Assembly (NCBI GenBank): GCA_029055345.1
Contig: JAIDDJ010000025.1
Location: forward strand, 1 to 64,000
DNA length: 64,000 bases
Source: Muribaculaceae bacterium
Lineage (GTDB): Bacteria > Bacteroidota > Bacteroidia > Bacteroidales > Muribaculaceae
Direction of reading: 5' to 3'
Part shown: one piece after another, positions 8,626 to 17,294 of the stretch
Numbering within the stretch: the stretch's first letter is position 1
Layout: every line of letters begins with the position of its first letter
Made by a program: the position numbers and the translations under genes
Notes under the pieces: model-generated
Told to the model about the DNA's origin: nothing
Database searches by the model: none
What the model saw: the letters and a program-made list of their open reading frames with translations, nothing else

Positions 8626-9586
8626 GAGATAGGAATTCAGCTATTTCATTTAATTGCGAAGCCTTTCTGTAGGTCAACTCCTCCTTGTGCAGTGGAGATT
8701 CAGATTCAGCCAAATAGAGAATCCTTCCTTTCGCGCATAAATCAAATTCAATTCCGGGAGGCTTCCATCGCTCTCCAAAACCACGATCGGATAATTTTAT
8801 CACTGACCCGCCGGCTTGCAATGATGCCTTCTTTATTTCCCTTTCCGCCGGATGAATAAATGGTGAAATTAATACATACCCCTCTGCCACAGCTTTCATG
8901 CATTGAGCTTTATACTCTTCAACTTCATGGAAGCTCCATTTGCGCCTTACATGCACTGCAAACAAAGGCAATCTCAACAAGAATAAATTGCCATATGAAT
9001 TAATCTCATACTCTCCAACCTTTATTCCAATTAATCTCGAAAATAGATCTTTTTTGAGACGTTTAATCAACAATCTCCTTGGATTATCCTCAATATAACG
9101 ATTAAGGATGTAAAACTGCCCTTTTCGGTTAATTATTCTGTCACAGATACCGGGCTTGAAACAACCGGTCTCTTTAGGTATAAGCCCTTGTTTTATCAAG
9201 CGGCCGGTACATGCAGATAAAGTCTTTGCAAAATATGTGGTTACAGGAAAATCGAGATTCTTCTTAACATATGCAATTAAATGTATATGATCAGGCATTA
9301 TCACAGACTTAAGTATCTTGATCTTATCGGGCCTGAAACTCTCAAATTTATTTAATTCTTCTTGAATTATTTCCCCCACTTTCGTGTAAATTACATGAGG
9401 AGCTTCCGGGCCACACGATACATGAGGATTGCCTGAAATATCGGAGAAGCGCGGAGTATTTTTCTCCTTAGTTACAGTAAACATATACATGCAGGGCTTT
9501 TTGTAATCATGAAAAACAGCGCGCCGCGTGTATTGGTGCTTTATCGGGGATATTGGTTTTGATCTTTGGAAATCCGATGAACTCAC
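8414..9586 (-). CDS. RAYT-like Y1 (HUH) transposase with C-terminal extension
   Basis: 390 residues. The N-terminal half (about 20-185) is a Y1 transposase domain of the IS200/RAYT type. It has the metal-binding HUH motif MPDHIHLI (His100, His102) and the RAYT-type segment YILNRYIEDNPRRL, whose Tyr159 or Tyr164 is the candidate nucleophile. The C-terminal part (about 205-325) contains SPFIHPAEREIKKA, GGSVIKLSDRGF and a following block resembling a Rossmann-like DprA-type domain (inference from pattern only). The last 60 residues are low-complexity with repeated PPEVR, encoded by the DNA repeats listed separately. The start codon is GTG, inside a 14-bp palindrome, 10 bases after the stop of the lipoprotein gene. 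RAYTs are usually single-copy domesticated enzymes that spread REP-like repeats. Confidence 0.82.
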   Translation of the reverse strand: MSSSDFQRSKPISPIKHQYTRRAVFHDYKKPCMYMFTVTKEKNTPRFSDISGNPHVSCGPEAPHVIYTKVGEIIQEELNKFESFRPDKIKILKSVIMPDHIHLIAYVKKNLDFPVTTYFAKTLSACTGRLIKQGLIPKETGCFKPGICDRIINRKGQFYILNRYIEDNPRRLLIKRLKKDLFSRLIGIKVGEYEINSYGNLFLLRLPLFAVHVRRKWSFHEVEEYKAQCMKAVAEGYVLISPFIHPAEREIKKASLQAGGSVIKLSDRGFGERWKPPGIEFDLCAKGRILYLAESESPLHKEELTYRKASQLNEIAEFLSQTPEIRMVVKGSAVAAGASHSTTEPPEVRKNKAERTQKPPEVRECDWGLSGAGPRPVQKSGSFIDPVYDA

Positions 9587-9595
9587 AGCTGTGAG
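9582..9595. repeat. 14-bp perfect palindrome over the transposase start
   Basis: CTCACAGCTGTGAG spans the GTG start codon of the RAYT-like gene and sits directly after the stop codon of the lipoprotein gene. It could be an operator, a transposase site or a small translational hairpin. Confidence 0.6.
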
Positions 9596-9596
9596 A

Positions 9597-10133
9597 TTAT
9601 TTTAGGAGAAGGAGGAGGTCGGAGGGCTTCATTTCGCGGGCTTCTTCCGCGGGGATTGCCAGCTGGCGGAATTCTGTCACACAAGCTCCCGGAATTATAG
9701 CTGCTTTGATTTCTTCGGGCGAAGGCACTTCTTTAAGATTCCGGTATTCATCAAACGTCCATTTCGTAAAAACCGAATTTGCTCCGAGACCCTGACGGTT
9801 GAGCCACCAACCTTCCCCAACTTCCTCGGGTCTTGAGTTTTCGCTTATGTCTGAAGGAGCCGGGAAATAGCGGAGTGAGCCATCGGGTCCAAGCGTAACC
9901 GCCACATTATTCGAATAATCTCCGCTCATCTTAAAAAGCGTAGCTTTAAGGCGCGCGAAATGAGGCCTCGAGTTCATTTCATTGGCGGGAACTGCCTGAT
10001 TTGCGATAACCTCCATAACGTTTGAATTGCCGTTATCCTGCGCAGTCGCACTGTTAGCTCCGACACTTTGGGTCTTGTGAGAACAGGCAGACAGCATAGC
10101 CATACCGGCTGCCAGAAATAGATACTTTTTCAT
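9597..10133 (-). CDS. Small lipoprotein of unknown function
   Basis: 178 residues. Signal peptide with lipobox LSAC (lipidated Cys17), followed by a polar Ser/Asn-rich linker to about residue 50. The folded part has no motif I recognise; it contains aromatic-rich stretches (EEVGEGWWLNRQGLG) and ends in KPSDLLLLLK. A very good Bacteroidetes promoter lies 40-75 bases upstream. The RAYT-like gene follows within 11 bases and may be co-transcribed. It is likely an envelope protein of Bacteroidales; function unknown. Confidence 0.8.
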   Translation of the reverse strand: MKKYLFLAAGMAMLSACSHKTQSVGANSATAQDNGNSNVMEVIANQAVPANEMNSRPHFARLKATLFKMSGDYSNNVAVTLGPDGSLRYFPAPSDISENSRPEEVGEGWWLNRQGLGANSVFTKWTFDEYRNLKEVPSPEEIKAAIIPGACVTEFRQLAIPAEEAREMKPSDLLLLLK

Positions 10134-10174
10134 ATTGAGAGATAATTTATTTTTCCTATTCTTATAATCTTATG

Positions 10175-10206
10175 CAAAAGTAATGAAAAAAGGCGTAACA
10201 ATCAAA
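10175..10206 (-). promoter_or_regulatory. Promoter of the small lipoprotein gene
   Basis: Minus-strand TACTTTTG (10175-10182) fits the Bacteroidetes -7 consensus TAnnTTTG, with TTTG (10203-10206) exactly 20 bases upstream as the -33 element. The start codon lies about 40 bases downstream. Confidence 0.7.
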
Positions 10207-10276
10207 CTTCATCCATATTCCGTAGAAACTTGATTAAGGCACATTCAGACGATAGAAACAAAAGATTTTTAAAGGA

Positions 10277-10302
10277 AAAGGCGCGCCCGAAGGCACGCCT
10301 TT
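10277..10302 (-). terminator. Terminator of the 451-residue type IX cargo gene
   Basis: An 11-bp inverted repeat (AAAGGCGCGCC at 10277-10287 against 10292-10302, one mismatch) lies about 50 bases after the stop. On the minus strand the loop is TTCG, the very stable C(UUCG)G tetraloop, followed by TTTTCCTTT. Confidence 0.8.
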
Positions 10303-10353
10303 GTTTTAAATCTCGAAATTCTGTTGAATAATCTGAATTATCGGAAGTTGACT

Positions 10354-11709
10354 TTAGAAGATAACTTTAGAAGTCTTGTTGCCTTCCTTCACGATAACGA
10401 GTTCACCGGCTGCAGGGTTAGCGATTTCAACACCCTGAAGGTTGAAGAAACGCTTGGGACCATTAGCGTCGTTAAGAACGCTGTTCACACCGTCACCTTT
10501 AGTGAATGCATCAGCCTTGATTTTGTAAACACCACCTTCAATTGTAGGATAGTAAGTAGAACCTGCAGGCTTATCAGTATAACCGAAGCAGAGATTCTTC
10601 AGAGTCACTTCACTTGTAGTCTTGTCTAATACAGAAGCTTCGATATCGTTAGCTACGAAAGCATTGAGAGTCTCAGCGATTGACATACCATTGTTGTAAA
10701 CATAGAAACCTTCCTGGTTGAAGATGTAGAGTTCCTGGGGGAATCCACCAGTAGTAAGAGTCAGCCAGAGACCTGAGCGAGTAAGAGGACGCATCGGTAC
10801 CAAATCAGGATTTTCGATTGAGAATACGATGAAGCCGTCAGCATTAGGATCTTCATTCCATGCATTCCAGCCCTTGAACGGGTTCTCTACAGCGAAGACG
10901 TTCTTATCTGCAATATTTCTGTAGAGTGTTCTGTTGCGGGGCTGAAGAACAGCCTGGGGCTCATCATCATATAGCCAGAGGTTCATCCAGTCTTCAGTAA
11001 AGAGAGCATCGCCTACGTTGTCCCATTCAGAAGCAACGAATTTGAAGAAATCAGGAGCAACGAAAGTAGCGCCCATGAAACCACCGGCATAAGAACCCGG
11101 CAGTTCAAGCAGAGCAAATCCGAAGCAAGTCGCATCATCACCGAATACGATTGAGCCGTCAGCCTGAACAACTGCTTCTATTTCATCAATAGGCTGAGCC
11201 ATGTACTTACCGGGTTCGTTGGGATTGGGAACTCTTTCATACATATTGAGGCCTAAGGTGTAAACAGTGCCGTCTGAATCCTCAAACGTACCGAGAGTCT
11301 CGTTCTCTTCCATTTTAAGAGTAATAGTACCGGTTGATGCGTCATAGGAAGCAATCAGCGGATCCATTGACATATTAGAATAACCGCTGCAATATGGTTC
11401 CATGGAAATAAGAATCTGGTCCTCGCTGGCAGCTTCGATTGTTGCAGTAGTCTTATCCTTTCGGCCGCTTGTGAACATTGATTCATAATCCACATCGTAG
11501 AAGCCTTCGATTTCTTCTACAGAAGCCGCTACTTTCTGAGGAGCCTTGGCAGCCTTAGCTTGCTTAGCACCGGGTACTACCTGCATAGCTTCAACTGTCT
11601 GGATTTCGTTTACGAGCTTAGAAGCCTTTTGCTCAGCTACCGGAGTAGCAGCAAATGCTGTTACGCCTACTGCACATACGAGTGCGAGAGTTGAGTAGAA
11701 CTTTTTCAT
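10354..11709 (-). CDS. Secreted protein with type IX sorting tail
   Basis: 451 residues. Signal peptide (about 1-20), then a Lys/Ala-rich linker to about residue 60. The middle is a beta-rich region with repeated acidic stretches and no catalytic motif I recognise. The C-terminus (RFFNLQGVEIANPAAGELVI...KVIF) has the pattern of the type A C-terminal signal used by the type IX secretion system in Prevotella/Muribaculaceae-like bacteria, so it is probably exported to the surface by the machinery encoded 10-17 kb away. It has its own strong promoter and terminator, and its transcript would begin with a 10-bp hairpin. The function is unknown. Confidence 0.8.
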   Translation of the reverse strand: MKKFYSTLALVCAVGVTAFAATPVAEQKASKLVNEIQTVEAMQVVPGAKQAKAAKAPQKVAASVEEIEGFYDVDYESMFTSGRKDKTTATIEAASEDQILISMEPYCSGYSNMSMDPLIASYDASTGTITLKMEENETLGTFEDSDGTVYTLGLNMYERVPNPNEPGKYMAQPIDEIEAVVQADGSIVFGDDATCFGFALLELPGSYAGGFMGATFVAPDFFKFVASEWDNVGDALFTEDWMNLWLYDDEPQAVLQPRNRTLYRNIADKNVFAVENPFKGWNAWNEDPNADGFIVFSIENPDLVPMRPLTRSGLWLTLTTGGFPQELYIFNQEGFYVYNNGMSIAETLNAFVANDIEASVLDKTTSEVTLKNLCFGYTDKPAGSTYYPTIEGGVYKIKADAFTKGDGVNSVLNDANGPKRFFNLQGVEIANPAAGELVIVKEGNKTSKVIF

Positions 11710-11752
11710 AAGTAAAATAATTAAATTGGTGTAATAAATTCAATTTTATTTA

Positions 11753-11780
11753 GGAAATAGGGTTTATTAGCCCTATTTCC
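11753..11780 (-). promoter_or_regulatory. 5'-terminal mRNA hairpin
   Basis: Perfect 10-bp inverted repeat GGAAATAGGG (11753-11762) / CCCTATTTCC (11771-11780) with an 8-base loop. It begins at the transcription start expected from the promoter just upstream, so the mRNA of the 451-residue protein would carry a 5'-terminal stem-loop. Such structures can stabilise an mRNA. It could alternatively terminate the upstream C10 protease transcript. Confidence 0.6.
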
Positions 11781-11785
11781 TATTG

Positions 11786-11817
11786 CAAATTTAAATTAAA
11801 AAAACTCAATATCCAAA
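11786..11817 (-). promoter_or_regulatory. Promoter of the 451-residue cargo gene
   Basis: Minus-strand TAAATTTG (11786-11793) with TTTG (11814-11817) exactly 20 bases upstream: a full match to the Bacteroidetes primary-sigma promoter. Confidence 0.8.
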
Positions 11818-11898
11818 TTTTTGCTGAAATATTCTGAAAATAATTAGCATAAAAGCTACATATTCTCTCTTTTCCCCTCGATGGGGATATGTTTCAGT

Positions 11899-14337
11899 CT
11901 AATAAACCATTTTCTCTGTTTTGTCGCCGATTTGGCGTATTACAATCTGTCCCTTAACAGGTTTGTCAACGCGTAGTCCCTGCATATTGAAATATACCGG
12001 GGTGTCTGACAATGAATCGGAAATAATTTCACTCACACCCGAAGTATAAGGTTTGATGTAAATTGCCGCGCCAAGATTTTTCCAGCTTCCGCCGCCTCCG
12101 TATTCAGCGCGTATAGCATAGAGTCTGTCTCGGTTTGCTTCTGGGAAGGAGACATGAACTTGATTTTCCGACACCTCATCCTTATTCAGGAAGGGGAAAT
12201 CAGAGTATAGGGTCTCATGATCCGCAACAGGAATAAGATTTGCTATCTTCTCAGGATCGACTTCATAGAAAGAAATTTTCATAATTTTGTCGAAGTATCC
12301 TACACGAACACTGAAATTAAAATCTATGGTGAAATCAGAAGGATCCGTTACTATGTATGCTGTACGGGATGCGTTGGCATATTCTACACTTTCTTTGCTG
12401 GCTCCTTCGATTGAAAGCTCATTAAGATTCAGTATAGTGTTCTTAGGGCCTTCATACATTGTATATGTGCCGAACTCTCCATAATTTGTACTGTTGTCGC
12501 GATTTATGAAGCGAAGCGTGTATTCAGCAGGACTTACAAATGAAGTGCCGGACATCTGGCTGAAAACAAAAATCAGGTCCTTAACCACAGTTTCGTGGGG
12601 CTGCAGGGTAATTAGAAGGTTCGGCCCAAGGAACCTGAATTCACTTCCACTCATCAGACACGGAGTGACACCCTGCGTAAGTTCCAGATCAGAATTATTT
12701 ACAAACTTTGTTTTTACCAATACGTTGAATCCGTTGTATAAGTCGGAATCGATAGAGGCACTTTCAATTGTAATCCGGTTCCAGTCGGGATATGAAATAG
12801 TCCAGTCAGAACCTGATTTATCAAGGTACACATAATTATTATATCCCCATGGCACGAGAATATCCTGCCATTCATAACCATCCGCACGGAACATCAAGGT
12901 TACCTTATACTTACCATTTGCGACCGACGGTAATGTAGAGATAATTTTCTTGCTGGAAGAGCAGATGCCGTTAGGATAAACATTGACGGAAGTGGCCGTA
13001 CCGTAAGTTGCATCTATTATTGTAGTTTCGCCCTGTCCTGTAACCGGTTCGAATTTAACACCGAATTTACCTAAAATTGAATTCTCGGTGTAATTAAACC
13101 ATCCCTGATAACCATAGAAATTATAATCAGCTGCAGTAAGAGAAAGGCGGCTGCCTGAAATGGCTGCCTGGAGATTACCGGACTGAACCAGGTTCGGGAT
13201 TGCCGGAGTAGCCGGTTGACCCGTCGGAGGTTGAATACCGAAAATACCATTCTGAGTATAATTGAATCCGGAACCGTAACCACCAATTCCCATTGAATCC
13301 GGATTTAATGCATCAAGAGTAAAATAGCCGTCAGACATACCGCCCCAGCCCCAGTTTAAATGGAAGTAGCCATTGCCGTCATAACCATCCACGATAAATG
13401 AATGGCCTGCATCGCCCGGGTCAGAACCATTGATGATTACCGGCCCGATATTGGCCAAATTATTATAAACCATGCTTGACCAATCTGACATGGAATACAT
13501 AAATCGATTTTCAGCCCTGCAATTACCATCATAATTGAAATAAGTTTTCAGAGCCTTGGCGATATCGCGGCCTTGAGCCCCTGAGGCATCAGAACCGTAG
13601 TTCATCTCCACAGCGTAACCACAAGCCTTCATCAAAGTCGCCACTGCAAGCGCCTGATTATCGGTATATCCTCCCTTTTCATATATATTGAGCATATTAT
13701 CCCAATCAAATGTGGTCTGAGAAAAATCCATTGTGATCGTTTTCCCGACATTAGTAGGATAATAGGAGATTGAGCCCTGCCCTGTGGTCGGGTAGTTAAA
13801 ATACTTTACGACCTGAGACATCGATGTGGCTACACATCCCGTAACACACCTCCTTGAGGTCCGTCTATCTATCGGGCACTCATTATTATATGGAGCGCCT
13901 TGGTCCCATTTGGTTGCACATAGAGGATTGATTTTTTGCCAGGATTCGTTGGTAACCGGAGATTTTGCGGGAGCAAAATTATTCTGAGCTGCCCATTCTA
14001 TCATGCGTGCGTATTCAGACAGCCACCATTGCATTTGGTCAGGAATATTATTCGGGTCGAACTCGCCGGAGTCGCTGTATCCGAGAACAGGATAGGCCAC
14101 ATCATCGGCCGGAACGACCATAAAGCCTTCTCTGCCAGAGGCATTGAATATATATGCTGCCGGATCCTTTGACTCGGACTTCACCACATAGGCCGGAACT
14201 TCAACAAACGTTTTCGCGCCTATCTTCTGGCGGGAATCTTTAGATGCTCTTGATAATGCTTCTGCCGGAGTAAGTGGGGCAGCTGCGACAGATGAAGCTG
14301 CTAATAATGCGAGAGCTAATGACAGGAATTTATTCAT
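11899..14337 (-). CDS. C10 family cysteine protease (streptopain-like), type IX cargo
   Basis: 812 residues. Signal peptide to about residue 20, then an inhibitory Spi-like propeptide (LTPAEALSRA onward, to about 125). The papain-like C10 catalytic domain follows (about 135-370). The catalytic cysteine is Cys168 in CVTGCVATSMSQVVKY and the catalytic histidine is His312 in GHSFIVDGYDGNGYFHLNWGWGG, both matching the SpeB/interpain pattern. Residues 380-770 are beta-rich with no recognised motif. The end (YFNMQGLRVDKPVKG...MVY) is a type IX sorting signal. The enzyme is expected to be exported as a zymogen and activated by propeptide removal (family knowledge). A paralogue of similar layout lies at 38475 on the other strand. 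A clear promoter precedes it. Confidence 0.92.
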   Translation of the reverse strand: MNKFLSLALALLAASSVAAAPLTPAEALSRASKDSRQKIGAKTFVEVPAYVVKSESKDPAAYIFNASGREGFMVVPADDVAYPVLGYSDSGEFDPNNIPDQMQWWLSEYARMIEWAAQNNFAPAKSPVTNESWQKINPLCATKWDQGAPYNNECPIDRRTSRRCVTGCVATSMSQVVKYFNYPTTGQGSISYYPTNVGKTITMDFSQTTFDWDNMLNIYEKGGYTDNQALAVATLMKACGYAVEMNYGSDASGAQGRDIAKALKTYFNYDGNCRAENRFMYSMSDWSSMVYNNLANIGPVIINGSDPGDAGHSFIVDGYDGNGYFHLNWGWGGMSDGYFTLDALNPDSMGIGGYGSGFNYTQNGIFGIQPPTGQPATPAIPNLVQSGNLQAAISGSRLSLTAADYNFYGYQGWFNYTENSILGKFGVKFEPVTGQGETTIIDATYGTATSVNVYPNGICSSSKKIISTLPSVANGKYKVTLMFRADGYEWQDILVPWGYNNYVYLDKSGSDWTISYPDWNRITIESASIDSDLYNGFNVLVKTKFVNNSDLELTQGVTPCLMSGSEFRFLGPNLLITLQPHETVVKDLIFVFSQMSGTSFVSPAEYTLRFINRDNSTNYGEFGTYTMYEGPKNTILNLNELSIEGASKESVEYANASRTAYIVTDPSDFTIDFNFSVRVGYFDKIMKISFYEVDPEKIANLIPVADHETLYSDFPFLNKDEVSENQVHVSFPEANRDRLYAIRAEYGGGGSWKNLGAAIYIKPYTSGVSEIISDSLSDTPVYFNMQGLRVDKPVKGQIVIRQIGDKTEKMVY

Positions 14338-14404
14338 CTGAAAAAGTTTTTAGGATTTGATTCTATTGCTACTACGCAATAAAATGAATACTGATTGCTA
14401 ATGG

Positions 14405-14436
14405 CAAATTTAACAATAATTTTTTGATTTCACAAA
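14405..14436 (-). promoter_or_regulatory. Promoter of the C10 protease gene
   Basis: Minus-strand TAAATTTG (14405-14412) with TTTG (14433-14436) exactly 20 bases upstream. The start codon is about 65 bases downstream. Confidence 0.8.
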
Positions 14437-14487
14437 TAATCTTTCTATTTGCCATAATAATAGTGGGAATAAATAGATAAAAAACAT

Positions 14488-14521
14488 AATGGCGTATCGG
14501 AATGAATTCCGATACGCCATT
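14488..14521 (-). terminator. Terminator of the SusC-SusD-lipoprotein operon
   Basis: Perfect 16-bp inverted repeat AATGGCGTATCGGAAT / ATTCCGATACGCCATT with a 2-base loop, 60 bases after the lipoprotein stop. On the minus strand it is followed by a run of six T. Confidence 0.88.
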
Positions 14522-14580
14522 AAAGATTCAGTGTATTAATCAGTGATAATCCTTAGACGGAAAGTCACATATAATTTATT

Positions 14581-15597
14581 TTAGAAATTCCAAGTGAATG
14601 AGAGAGTTTCCATTTCGGGATTCTCGTCATCCTCCGGCTGAGCGGTAGTGGCGTCAGTCAGGGTATTTAAGCCCACTGCTTCAGTAAGGATGTAACGCTT
14701 GCTCTGATTGTTGAACGAGCCGGCATATTCCTTAGTATTACCAAGATAAACGAACTCTTCATAACCTTCTGCGTTCATAACCTTCAAGCCGGTTTCCTGC
14801 CAGCCTTCGAGAGGCTTATAAGCTTTTCTGAAGCTACCCTTACTGCAGAGGAATTGGATATCATAGCCTTCCGGAATTTCAGGATCAATGGCATGATAAG
14901 GAGAAACAAGACGGTAAAGAGCATACTTCTTATCGGGATAATTAGAAGCAACCTCAACCTTAACCTCAATAGGCTCCTTATTGCCCATTATTGCAGATGT
15001 AAGAGAAGCTGTACCGGCATCCTCCCATTTCAGAATCACGGCCTGACGGATAGTGAAGCTACATTTTTTGTTTGCACTGTTTTCGGTAATGTTTACATCA
15101 TCAGGCAAAACAAGCGAGAAGTTAGCCTCATAGTCGAAACCCGGTTCAACGAGCTCTGTATCGACATTGAGATTAATATCGGCAGTATAGCTACCTTTGG
15201 CAAATTTAACCTCAGTCTGAGTCAGGGAGAGTTCAGTACTTTTCTGTGAGAACAGAATTACCGGAGGAGTCACTGCCACTGGATCAGTCTGACCAACGAC
15301 TTTAATAAGCACCTGACCCGGTTGGAGCAGATCTTTCTCGGCATCGGTCGGAGTTTTTACAGCTCCTTCAAACAAAGGCACGATAAGTTCGGTATCCGCA
15401 TTAGAGCGAGATACGGTTACGGTGCAAGTTGAAGGGAATGCCCCCTCTGCCGGAATCAGGGTGACCTGGCTTGGATTTGCAAAAGCCAAGGCATCCGAGC
15501 TCAGTGAGGGCTCATCCCAATATTGGCCGGGCGAACAGCTTGTCAGTGCGAACGCACCTACGGCAAGCATTGACAATGTTATATTCTTAAACTTCAT
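14581..15597 (-). CDS. Lipoprotein of the SusCD operon
   Basis: 338 residues from the ATG at 15597, which starts a proper signal peptide with lipobox ALTSC (lipidated Cys21); a longer frame begins 30 bases upstream but would bury it. The mature part looks like two beta-sandwich modules of about 90-100 residues (roughly 25-125 and 125-200, resembling Calx-beta/BACON-like repeats; inference) and a C-terminal domain. Position as third gene after SusC and SusD suggests a surface-exposed accessory binding protein like SusE/SusF, although no homology to those is evident. The ligand is unknown. Confidence 0.8.
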   Translation of the reverse strand: MKFKNITLSMLAVGAFALTSCSPGQYWDEPSLSSDALAFANPSQVTLIPAEGAFPSTCTVTVSRSNADTELIVPLFEGAVKTPTDAEKDLLQPGQVLIKVVGQTDPVAVTPPVILFSQKSTELSLTQTEVKFAKGSYTADINLNVDTELVEPGFDYEANFSLVLPDDVNITENSANKKCSFTIRQAVILKWEDAGTASLTSAIMGNKEPIEVKVEVASNYPDKKYALYRLVSPYHAIDPEIPEGYDIQFLCSKGSFRKAYKPLEGWQETGLKVMNAEGYEEFVYLGNTKEYAGSFNNQSKRYILTEAVGLNTLTDATTAQPEDDENPEMETLSFTWNF

Positions 15598-15659
15598 AAT
15601 TAATTCAATATTAAAAAATATAAGCAAAATTCAAATTCGGTTGATTCGACAACCTATTA

Positions 15660-17261
15660 TTACTTATCATCCACCGGATTTGGCTTACTCCAAGAAGGAT
15701 TGTTCTCACCGATAAGCTTATTGGCCTCCATTTCTCCATTTGGAATCAAGAGCGGAGGAAGTGGCGCTTCAACATAATAAACCCAGTCGGATTCCCAACC
15801 GCCACCGCGACGATCCATAGGCTTGTTAAGACGGAGCAAATCGAAGTAGTTGACACCTTCACCCCAGAACTCGATACGACGCTGCTCGTAAACTGCATTC
15901 TGAACATCCACAGCTGTATTTGCCTTGCAAGTGTACTTGGGATCGCGATAGGTTGTTACGAAGTCTATAAGAAGTTGCTTACCCTGTCCGGGATTGCCGG
16001 CCATAGCGGTAGCTTCAGCTTTGATAAGATACATCTCTTCGATTCGCATCAGGAAGTAGTCATTGGCATTTAAAGTCGTACCGACCTTGCCCTCGTAGGG
16101 ACCGAACTTCACGTTGGTAAGACCCTCGGGGCTATATTTCTTGACAAATTTCTGCTGCTCGTCAGTAAGATTCTTACTCTTTCCAAGTTCGCTGAGCCAC
16201 CAACCCTTGCGGGCATCGCTTGCCGGGATGGATGCAAACAGAGCTTTGTTGATAATACGGTTGGCACCTACAGTCCAGTAACCGTTGCTGTTGAACGAAC
16301 CCATATGAGAAGGATAGTTCACGATACCGGTAGTAACACAGCGGTCTGTCTCCTGAATATAGATGGCCCACATACATTCGTGGTCATTGGAATCATAGAA
16401 ACCGGGCTGAGCAGCTTCGGCGAAAGAAAGCGGAGTACAGTCGGAATTTTTGATAGCATTGTCAGCATCCTCTGCTGCCTCTTTCCACTTGTTCATCACG
16501 AGGTTCACACGGGCACGGAGACCATAGGCTGTGCCGAGAGAGACGAAACGCTTAGTTCCCACAGATGCGATTGCATCCGGTTTGAGCTTACAGTCTGTAA
16601 GATATTTAACGGCTGTGTCGAGATCTTCAAGGATGAAATCATAAACTTGCTGAACAGAAGAACGGGCGATACCACCGGATTCAGCAACTTCTTTCTGATT
16701 CTTTTCAGTAAGAATAGGAACACATGGCATATCTTGATGACCCACATAAGTGTACTGGAACATCTGAGCGAGCATAAAATATGCGTAAGCGCGATTAGCG
16801 TGAGCCTGCGAAGCGTAGAGCATAGCTTCAGGAGTGTCGACAGTGGGGAAAGTCTCGAGCACGCTGTTGGCAGCCTTGACAATCTTGTAGCTCAGATACC
16901 AACCCATGGTATTGAGCACGTTGTTGTTTGTACCAACCTGATAACCAGCCATTGTGCCGAACCAGTTGTAACCGATATTACGGCTGACAAAGTCGGGCGA
17001 CATACTGTCGAACATCATCATCAGAGCCGGCCAACCGAAGTCATTGTGATAGGTATCATTGAGAACTGACCAGCACTGGGGCATCACCGAAGAAATACCG
17101 ACGATACCAGCCGATGCGATCTCAGGATTCAAACCGATTGCGTCCTCCTTTTCTGAGGCGGTCACGTAGTTGTCCCAGGGCTCAGTATCGAGGTTGTTAC
17201 AACCTACAAGACCCATGGAACCCAGCACGAGCGCAAGGAGATAATTTATCTTGAGTTTCAT
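15660..17261 (-). CDS. SusD/RagB family outer-membrane lipoprotein
   Basis: 533 residues, typical length. The signal peptide ends in lipobox LVGC (lipidated Cys21). The N-terminal half has the TPR-like helices of SusD proteins (HANRAYAYFMLAQMFQYTYVG, about residues 155-175). The C-terminus has the family's RRIEFWGEGVNYFDLLRL and a closing block naming genes of this family. It caps the SusC transporter as a lid that captures the ligand at the cell surface. It lies 33 bases after susC and 62 bases before the third lipoprotein. The ligand cannot be deduced; proximity of a secreted protease would fit peptides, but there is no direct evidence. Confidence 0.95.
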   Translation of the reverse strand: MKLKINYLLALVLGSMGLVGCNNLDTEPWDNYVTASEKEDAIGLNPEIASAGIVGISSVMPQCWSVLNDTYHNDFGWPALMMMFDSMSPDFVSRNIGYNWFGTMAGYQVGTNNNVLNTMGWYLSYKIVKAANSVLETFPTVDTPEAMLYASQAHANRAYAYFMLAQMFQYTYVGHQDMPCVPILTEKNQKEVAESGGIARSSVQQVYDFILEDLDTAVKYLTDCKLKPDAIASVGTKRFVSLGTAYGLRARVNLVMNKWKEAAEDADNAIKNSDCTPLSFAEAAQPGFYDSNDHECMWAIYIQETDRCVTTGIVNYPSHMGSFNSNGYWTVGANRIINKALFASIPASDARKGWWLSELGKSKNLTDEQQKFVKKYSPEGLTNVKFGPYEGKVGTTLNANDYFLMRIEEMYLIKAEATAMAGNPGQGKQLLIDFVTTYRDPKYTCKANTAVDVQNAVYEQRRIEFWGEGVNYFDLLRLNKPMDRRGGGWESDWVYYVEAPLPPLLIPNGEMEANKLIGENNPSWSKPNPVDDK

Positions 17262-17294
17262 ATTGCTTTAATAATTTAAGTAAAAATAAGAAAT

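Noticed and set aside
15598-15627. Longer start of the SusCD-operon lipoprotein
   Set aside because: The upstream ATG adds ten hydrophobic residues before a normal signal peptide; the internal ATG gives a standard lipoprotein start.
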